From NCBI GenBank assembly GCA_025526935.1, contig JAHLKD010000060.1:186001-250000 (forward strand): DNA of 64,000 nt, in the 5' to 3' direction. The stretch comes from Cladochytrium replicatum (lineage: Eukaryota > Chytridiomycota > Chytridiomycetes > Cladochytriales > Cladochytriaceae). Under the pieces are notes generated by a model that was not told the origin of the DNA, did not search any database, and worked only from the letters and a program-made list of their open reading frames with translations. Positions within the stretch are counted from its first letter, which is position 1; the number at the start of each line of letters is the position of its first letter. Of this stretch, positions 57,450-64,000 are shown one piece after another. The translations under genes and the position numbers were made by a program.

Positions 57450-58790
57450 CTTGAAGATCTTCCACCCAATCCTCCATTCTCCAAAACCCAACAAGAAGCA
57501 GCATCCCGAGGACAATGACCTCCCAACAATCAAAGACATGGACTCAGCTGAATTGCAAGAGCTGTGGGTCAACCGTCTGTTCCAGAAGATCACACTTCCA
57601 GGTTCCCATGCACTCGATTTGGCAACTGGAAGAATCATCACAGATGGGATGTCAGTTTCAATTCATCGTAGGAAAGCCAAGATCAAGGACTCGCCTCCTC
57701 ACCATCCAGATTATGTGCCTTGGGACAAAGCGCGAAGCGCTTTGCTTATCCAGAGGTTGGTATTGGAATGATTTGTATGCCAAATAGCAGACACACTTCC
57801 AACCCCACTTTGTGGTAGGTGCCGATCGTGGAAAAGGGGACATCCGATTTACTGGGTATTGGAATGATTTGTATGCCAAATAGCAGACACACTTCCAACC
57901 CCACTTTGTGGTAGGTGCCGATCGTGGAAAAGGGGACATCCGATTTACTGGCTCCCAAGTCCAGGACACCTGTACCACTCCAAAGGTCAATTTCCGGAAC
58001 AGCTTTGCCGAGTACTATCAACGTGCAAACATCAACTCAGCGAAAAAGTGGCGGGAATGGCGACTGGCAGAGAAGCTGAGGGTGCAGCGAGCCCAGGGCT
58101 CACATCCTTCGCTGGTCACCACGGACCCTCAGCAAGTTGATGCAGGCATTCGTTGGTTTGTGCAATACATTGAGGCAATGCTTGCACACTACACCATCTT
58201 GAACAATCACGCGGACTGGCGCTGGCGAGTCTACTGGTTGAAGCAGCGAGAAGTGGAGCGAGCATGCAAGTTCATTGCCACACTGGGTGGAACGATGGAC
58301 GACTGGCGGGACTCCAAGACCGATCTAGTCATTGCCTGGGTAAATGCACCAGTCAACCTGTTCAAACGCATATCCGGTAATTCTGGCCCCAAGAGGCGCA
58401 TCAAGGCACGACTGGCGTTACCTGTACGGCTTATCTGTGAAACAGCCGAAGCTTACACCTCGCCAGGAATGCGCGATGGGGGCGCTGAATGCGGAGCCTC
58501 ACCAGTTGCCCAAGCTTGTCCACCCATGTCTTCGCTTCGAATCTGGTAGCCCATTGAACCTCCCTTACTGCAAGGATCGAAGACGCTGGAACTCAGACGA
58601 CGACTGTGGCAATCCATGCTACCACCAACCGGAAGCTTCTGGACTGCCCTGTATGCCATACTCAGTGGAACAGGAATGTGTATGGAGCTATGAATATCTA
58701 ACTGATTTTCATGTACTCCAACCAGCATGAGGGGGATTGGCCGTGGATCTTCAGGAAGGGGGTGTTTGTATGATTTTTTGGTTCCATCTG
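57450..58790 (+). pseudogene. Broken Fanzor-like (TnpB-related) RNA-guided nuclease gene
   Basis: The N-terminal part (57541-57750) contains ALDLATGRIITDGMSVSIHR, a strand typical of the TnpB/Fanzor wedge region (TDGVSVSV). An uninterrupted frame of about 210 codons (57908-58549) starts with VVGADRGKGDIRF (RuvC-I, Asp at 57920). It runs through a helical bridge (NINSAKKWREWRLAEKLR, HADWRWRVYWLKQREVER), then DLVIAWVNAPVNLFKRISGN, to ICETAEAYTS, with the RuvC-II Glu at 58448. In another frame follow LLDCPVCHTQWNRNVYGAMN (58636-58695): a CxxC zinc knuckle and the RuvC-III block, whose Asp (WNRD) is Asn at 58675. A stop follows, then HEGDWPWIFRKG. In-frame stops, a frameshift between RuvC-II and RuvC-III, a duplicated segment and the lost Asp all say inactive. 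The family is known from the chytrid Spizellomyces punctatus (SpuFz1). Confidence 0.75.
57760..57951. repeat. Perfect 96-bp tandem duplication inside the Fanzor relic
   Basis: 57760-57855 and 57856-57951 are identical base for base. The unit ends in the RuvC-I coding strand (GADRGKGDIRFTG) and includes a TAG directly upstream, which could also be an intron end (CCAAATAG). The absence of any difference points to a very recent event. Confidence 0.97.
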
Positions 58791-59129
58791 TTTGCTATAA
58801 AGTCCCCAATTCGGGTGATCCGTCCAGCAACTCACATTATCACAATATCCAAGGGCACGACTATCGATATTCAGGCAAATTACCGGCAGCAGAAGTGAAA
58901 GCAGCCCAGCTGCCAATGGAATGGAAAAGTTTCCCCTTGAGGTCTTTTTGGTGACGGTGGAGGTGAGCTTTTTCCCCCATCCTTTACCATGACGCTCAAT
59001 GAAGTAAGAAGTGGTAACCCAGGGACAGTGGATGTGACTGGGAGAGTCCAATCAGCGAACCAGGGAACTCAATCATTGTCTTTTTGTCCTCAAAAAAAAA
59101 GTGGACCACAGTAACGAAGCATCATCATC
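58791..59129. other. Spacer after the Fanzor relic
   Basis: Contains the 3' flank of the LisH-WD40 gene. No coding pattern, hairpin RNA or target-site duplication could be identified with confidence. Confidence 0.4.
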
Positions 59130-61310
59130 CTAATTTGGGAACAGGGGCTTGCTCTCATCATACCACCAACTTTTAACTAACCCATCATCAGAGCATGAAC
59201 AGAGCAACGACTGCTGTGCATTCCACACTGCGCTATAAACTACGCCATCGTGTCCCTTGAGTGTCTGCAGCACATTTGCATTCTCAATGTCCCACATGTA
59301 CACAACCCCATCCTACGTTTTGGATATTCAGCGACTTCCTGATGTCTGAATCGAAGCTCACCTCGGAACCCCCAACAACCAGCGCAGTACCTGCGAAGCC
59401 GGCCCTTATGAAATTCTTCGAAGTGTTTTGATGACCTTTAAATCTACGTATTGGACGGAGCTAGAGCAGTTTAACGCCTACGAGTTCACATGAAATGAGC
59501 CTGACAAAACTCACCATTCTGATATCCCACAAACGATTTGAATTATCTTTCGAGCTACTCAACATCAATGTACCATCCGTGTTGCATTCAACACTCGTAA
59601 CCTCCCCAAGGTGCGATGAGATGGTTTTGATGCATAAGCCGGATACAACATCCCAGAATTTGATTGTGGAATCCTTTGACCCGGAAATAATCAAGTTTCC
59701 TAAAGGAGAAAACACCGCCTTGCTGACGGATAACTGGTGCCCACTGAATGACTTGATAACTGTTTGCCGTGACAGATCGTACAACCTAACAACTTTGTCG
59801 TAGCCCCCCGTAACAACATGACTCTATTGCATTTCAAAATTAGCAATCAACCAGGACTGATGGCGAAATCAATGAGCATACCCCAGAGGGATGGTAGCGA
59901 ACACTATATACATCACCAGAACTATCTTCCAAAGTCGACACGCACGTCGGTGTCTCTTGTGAGTAGTCCCAAATCTATAGAAGCATATTAGATCGCAAAA
60001 GGATACAGAGTCCAGTTCCATCCGCTCGACCTTAACGGTTGTGTCACCAGATGCACTCGCGATACTACGACCACTCTTGTCCGTGCTGACATCCCATATC
60101 CTGGATGTATGTCCGTGTAAAGTAGACCTGCATTCTCCGCTCTCCACATCCCACAACCGGCATGTGTTGTCGCTTTACACTGAGTGTGAAAATACTAAAA
60201 GGAAGAAAACAATGGTTCGCTCACCTTGATCCAGATACAATATATTTACCCTCCTCGCCTCCAAATGCGACACATTTGACGTTGTCGAGATGGCCATGCA
60301 ATGAATGCTTCACCAAGTTCGGAATAACGAGGGCCGTGTAATCTTGCAATAACCTTGATTCTCCAAGTTAAAAATCAATACTTTATTGGCTTGAATAGTC
60401 CTGACGTTGTAATTTTCGGAGATATTAATGGATGATAAAGCGATCCTTCTATTTGATATGCGACTGCTTGTCTCAGCAAATTCAGCAGTCTATTTGGAGG
60501 AATCGACCCAACTCCTATAAACAGGAATGAATGTGCAGCAAAAAAAGCTGTTCATTTTTGGATACCGTCTCTATCCACATCATCCAAATTCACCATGGTC
60601 TGAAATTGCTGAACCAGCTTCTCTCTGAAAACACACCATAAAAATCACGGCATCTCCGATTATCAGTGGGAGAATTACCTTGATGGCCCAATTCCTTCCC
60701 AATTTCTCAACGATGGGGCGTCGTGAATCGACTTTGCAGTGAGTACGTAACAAAGATCTTTGAACTCGTTCGGAGTGGATTGTAAATGCTCGAGGGGCTT
60801 TAGACGCTTGTTGAGGTGTGCAAACGCCTGAATGCATAGTCAACACACATTTCCCCTATGAACTCACACAACCTTTTGTGTTTCGTGATGCTCGATGTAC
60901 TCCAGAAATTGTTGCTTGTAAACAGAATAAAGGAAGCTTTTGTGGTGTTTGACGATGGGCTTTGCGCAGAGTTTGTCCACTTCTGCCCAATCTCCTTCTG
61001 CATAAGCACATCAGCATAAATGACCCTTCTGTCCAGCAAGAACAAACTGACCCACCCATTATCGCTTTCTTCATCCGCTTAATGTCCGCAAGACTCTCTT
61101 CTCGCTCGTGCCATTTCATGTTCGCCTCGTCAAGAACCGTGGACTTCGAAACATTGTAGCCCTCTTCATTAAGGTACTGTGCAATCATGAGGATGATGTC
61201 CTGGGACGAGTGTTAGCCCTACTTTATTCACATTCGGGATCAGAATTTTACCCCTTTGATCTTCTCGTCGGCGGCATTGAAAATATCTTCCTGGGGCCGT
61301 GTGCGGAGGT
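59130..61310 (-). CDS. LisH–WD40 repeat protein
   Basis: The minus-strand order is an upstream exon ending IFNAADEKIKG, then DIILMIAQYLNEEGYNVSKS (LisH), ESLADIKRMKKAIM (CTLH-like helix), EYIEHHETQK, HLNKRLKPLEHL, and a helix with NWEGIGPSREKLVQQF. Seven WD repeats follow, for example DNTCRLWDVESGECRSTLHG, SGRSIASASGDTTVKVWD, DKVVRLYDLSRQTVIKSFSG, GSKDSTIKFWDVVSGLCIKT and SSKDNSNRLWDIRM. The final blade is SLLCSCSDDGLVKSWW, before a TAG at 59130. Several introns of 50-70 bp separate the blades. LisH–CTLH–WD40 proteins are usually dimeric scaffolds of E3 ligase, kinesin/dynein or chromatin complexes. The specific orthologue was not identified. The 5' end (about 61250-61310) has no clear ATG; the first coding exon may lie further upstream. 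Confidence 0.82.
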
Positions 61311-61610
61311 GAGTGCGGCCTACGAAGTGCTGGGTCGCAGCAATTTCGGAAGTGCTGTGACGTTCACCATTAGCAACTCAACGCATGCAAGTCTGAATGC
61401 TGCGGTACCTTGGGGATCCACTGTCTGTCTGGCAAGATTCGTCCATCAATTGCAGCGACCTACAAACTGCGCGTTTTGTGGTGCCAGCAGCGGCACACAC
61501 AGATTTAATAGAAAGAAATGAAGGAGTAGAAGCCATTGAGATTCATTTTATCGAATTTAGAGGCACTACATGGGAATCTGCTCCTTCAAGCCCAAAATTT
61601 TTGACACACT

Positions 61611-62489
61611 TTATGCCCTCTCCTGAATCCACGCTTTCAAAATCGTGTTGATCGTCGCCGCATCCTTTCCTGCCTTCGCGTATAAGCTGGAAAGCTGTTC
61701 TTCCGCCAGTTTCTTCAGAGAATCCCGAGTTTCGACGTCTACTTGTGTACCCCTGCCCTTATCGTTCTTCGAGGCGAGCGCCAGAATTGAAGTCCGAATA
61801 CCGTAGAAAGCACGCACGTTGTCCGTGCACAGTTCAAGAGCTCTGCAGTAGTGCTTCAGTGCCAATTCCACTTGCCCGAACGAAAAGAGGATGTCGGCGT
61901 AACGAAGGTGGTATAAGTGGTTGCTTGGTCGAAGAAGAATGACCTCCTCAAGGCAGAATGCAGCTTGCTGATACATGAGTTCACCCAAGTACAAAGACGA
62001 CAGTTCCAGCCAGCCTTCAATGTCACTCATAAAAACATCGAGGTATCGTACAAGACCTTCGATCGCCTCTTGCTTTCGACCTTGGGCCCGGAGTGCAGTG
62101 ATGATGCGCTTGTGGAGGCCAATGTTGCTCTCATCTTTGGCAAGGGCTGCCTCGTAAACTTCAACCGCCTTATCAAACTGGCCGGTCGACTCAAATTGCA
62201 AGCCTAACAGGCGGGACGAGCGGGAAGAATCTTTCGGGGGAAATTTAGCGAGAATCTGGTCAAGATAAGAATTCCCGGTGGTGACGTCGCCAGTGTCATA
62301 GGCGGCAACCACAATCTGCTCGTAGAGAGCCCACTTCTCAACCTCATCGATCAGGCCCGAGTTCGACTTGACGATACGCAGAGCCGAGTCCAATACATGC
62401 GCAGGATCGTAGAACGGGGCCGCATTGCTGTCGAGACCGCCCCTCAGGGCCCTCAGCTCTGCGAGGTCTGTGCGCGCGTTGAAGACCAT
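61611..62489 (-). CDS. EMC2: EMC2, TPR subunit of the ER membrane protein complex
   Basis: One uninterrupted exon of 292 aa, from the ATG at 62489 to the stop at 61611. The protein is a TPR solenoid. ALYEQIVVAAYDTGDVTTGN, RSSRLLGLQFESTGQFDKAV, DESNIGLHKRIITALRAQGR and QQAAFCLEEVILLRPSNHLY are close to EMC2/TTC35 (yeast Emc2, fission yeast Oca3). EMC2 is a cytosolic hub of the EMC insertase that places tail-anchored and multipass proteins into the ER membrane. It is one of the few intronless genes in the window. Its start codon lies 3 bp from the divergent Dicer-like ATG. Confidence 0.93.
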   Translation of the reverse strand: MVFNARTDLAELRALRGGLDSNAAPFYDPAHVLDSALRIVKSNSGLIDEVEKWALYEQIVVAAYDTGDVTTGNSYLDQILAKFPPKDSSRSSRLLGLQFESTGQFDKAVEVYEAALAKDESNIGLHKRIITALRAQGRKQEAIEGLVRYLDVFMSDIEGWLELSSLYLGELMYQQAAFCLEEVILLRPSNHLYHLRYADILFSFGQVELALKHYCRALELCTDNVRAFYGIRTSILALASKNDKGRGTQVDVETRDSLKKLAEEQLSSLYAKAGKDAATINTILKAWIQERA

Positions 62490-62492
62490 TTT
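62490..62492. promoter_or_regulatory. Head-to-head start codons of EMC2 and the Dicer-like gene
   Basis: Only three bases (TTT) lie between the two initiation codons (CAT TTT ATG on the plus strand). Transcription of each gene must begin inside the other's coding region, or the Dicer-like protein uses a downstream ATG such as 62538. Confidence 0.6.
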
Positions 62493-64000
62493 ATGTGGCT
62501 GTGCACGGGACAGGACTCAATTCCCACACTCGCAGCGATGATCACAGCTGGGTTGGACGGCGACTGGGAGGGCGACACGTCGCAGAGCAGGATCTTTCCG
62601 GGAGGAGCGAGGAAGAAGGTCAAGAAGCCCGTAGTGAAGCAGGAGCTACGCGAGTATCAGCGCAGGATCTACGAGTGGGCGCTTAAGCGCAATGGTAAGT
62701 CGGCAACTATGATTCTAGCTCCGGTCAAGCTCAATCCCACAAAGTAATCGTCGTGATGGACACAGGAATGGGAAAGACACTTATTGCAATCCAGCTTGCG
62801 AAGCACTACGCGGCCGCTGCGAAGGTTGACCAACTGCAGAACAAGCTTTCGCATAAGGTCCGTATAAGACTCCTTGCCCACATATCAGATCTAAGCTCCA
62901 GAAAAAGAGAAAGATTGTTGCTTTCCTCGTTCCGACCGTACCATTAGTAAAGCAACAAACTCAGTACCTGGTATATGTCATTGTCAATCACTTAGCGTGA
63001 GCTGATCCAGGATATGTACACCCAGAAAACACAGTTGGGTCCAGAAGTTGAGAGCAGGTTTGGAGATATGAATCCTGAAGACGTAATACTTCTATTCTGA
63101 AATGGGTTTGGAACTAATTAGTTTAAAAGGTGAAAAATGAAGACTGGTGGAAGGGAATTATCCATTCGCGCGACGTACTATGCTGTACTCCTCAAATTCT
63201 GTATGATGCATTTCATGCTGCATTCTTAAAGTTAGAGCACGTAATGAAAGGGGTTTCCAATTGTGATTGTTTGCTTATGCGATCACTCTAGATATCCCTT
63301 CTAGTGTTCGACGAGGCTCATAATGCAGTCAAAAGTCATCCATATTCGCTAATCATGCAAGAGTACTATCACCCGTCAAAGGAGGAAGGCCGACCTAGAA
63401 TCTTGGGCTTGAGTGCCTCTCCTATCAACTCTTCAGCAGAATCTTCTGCATCCCGACGGTAAAAAATGCCAGAAGAATCTTCTATTTTACTTACGCCGAA
63501 CAGGAACCTGGAAGACATCCTCGACGCAACCTTGGTCACGGTCATCGACGAGTTTCGTCGTCCAGATATGTGCCTAAAGTTTTTCAACTTGTCGGGTTGG
63601 AAAGGGACAACTATCCCTCTCTTAGTTGCACTGAATAATTTCGAGAAGGAACTTCCATCAGACTGCTTGGTGGAGTCGAAGGTGCTACGAAGGTTAATAG
63701 ACTCAGCAAGCAAATCCCTGTTGAACTTAAGCACGTGGAGTAGTGACGAATTCATTCGAACGCAAGTGGTCCACATGGCTCAATCACAGAAGAACATGCC
63801 AATGTTCAGCTTTAGCATCAGCGACATGACCCTGAAGGGAGATTTGGACGTCATGTCATTCAGTCCACGCGTTCTCTCCGATCTTCAGAAATTGAGCATG
63901 CGAGTACCCACCATCAGTTTAGATATCGACACTGGATTATCACCAAAGTTCAAAGCCATGGTAGAGATTCTTGATGCCAATGTCAGGACAAAACGCCCGC
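62493..64000 (+). CDS. Dicer-like protein, N-terminal helicase part (cut by window edge)
   Basis: Exons begin 62493-62694, 62745-62857, 62896-62970, then about 62996 onward with several short introns, and run off the window. After a 60-residue N-terminus comes ELREYQRRIYEWALKRN, a typical Q-motif-like entry. Next are helicase motif I VIVVMDTGMGKTLIAIQLA, motif Ia FLVPTVPLVKQQTQYL, DVLCCTPQILYDAF, motif II LLVFDEAHNAVKSHPYSLIM and motif III LGLSASPI. HPYSLIMQEYY after the DExH box is a Dicer hallmark. The family makes small RNAs from double-stranded RNA; the RNase III domains lie beyond the window, so a Dicer-related helicase without them cannot be fully excluded. Confidence 0.85.

Noticed and set aside
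57658-57990. Minus-strand frame with a duplicated 32-residue unit in the Fanzor region
   Set aside because: It is just the 96-bp duplication read backwards; the plus-strand RuvC motifs explain the sequence.
1-64000. tRNA, rRNA and CRISPR arrays
   Set aside because: Looked for B-box-like GGTTCGANTCC, rRNA cores and regularly spaced repeats. None was convincing; the repeats seen are plain tandem duplications without spacers.

Overview
This is nuclear DNA of a flagellated, intron-rich, gene-dense eukaryote. A zoosporic (chytrid-type) fungus fits best. The evidence is an axonemal dynein heavy chain (so it builds motile cilia), together with fungal-style genes: a SNF5 with a GATA zinc finger, a four-RRM Nrd1-type protein and a Dicer-like helicase. 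Introns are mostly 45-75 bp with GT..AG ends. Almost every gene model below was rebuilt exon by exon, and its exon lengths sum to a whole number of codons.

Layout: 1-8838 (+) 3' part of an inner-arm dynein heavy chain; 8935-10559 (-) AAR2; 10601-13456 (+) SNF5; 13550-15496 (-) CUE/DUF1771/Smr nuclease-like protein; 15617-18977 (-) CPSF6-like RRM/RS protein; 19.0-21.4 kb relics; 21419-22913 (-) saccharopine-dehydrogenase-like oxidoreductase; 23654-25702 (-) Nrd1-like RNA-binding protein; 25.7-30.9 kb a gene-poor repeat graveyard with a dead chromovirus integrase/chromodomain and many local duplications; 30881-31444 (+) EF-hand protein; 31727-32906 (-) nucleotide-sugar/triose-phosphate transporter-like protein; 33380-39088 (+) 1800-residue leucine-rich-repeat protein; 39445-41798 (+) HRD1 ubiquitin ligase; 42600-48678 (+) MSH5 with a very long N-terminal extension; 48744-53016 (+) RasGEF; 53.1-56.1 kb two damaged genes (a Cache-type sensor and an MPN-domain protein); 57.4-58.8 kb a broken Fanzor-like (TnpB-related) nuclease gene; 59130-61310 (-) LisH-WD40 protein; 61611-62489 (-) EMC2; 62493-64000 (+) start of a Dicer-like protein.

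The genes do not form one pathway; they are dispersed housekeeping functions (splicing, 3'-end processing, chromatin remodelling, ERAD, ER membrane insertion, meiosis, Ras signalling, RNAi). Neighbours are packed tightly: the EMC2 and Dicer-like start codons are 3 bp apart and the AAR2 and SNF5 start codons 41 bp apart.

The most notable content is the Fanzor relic at 57.4-58.8 kb. It still shows a RuvC-I Asp, a RuvC-II Glu, a CxxC zinc knuckle and the RuvC-III block, but in that block the catalytic Asp has become Asn. It also carries stops, a frameshift and a perfect 96-bp internal duplication. A second, shorter fragment of the same family lies at 19131-19245.
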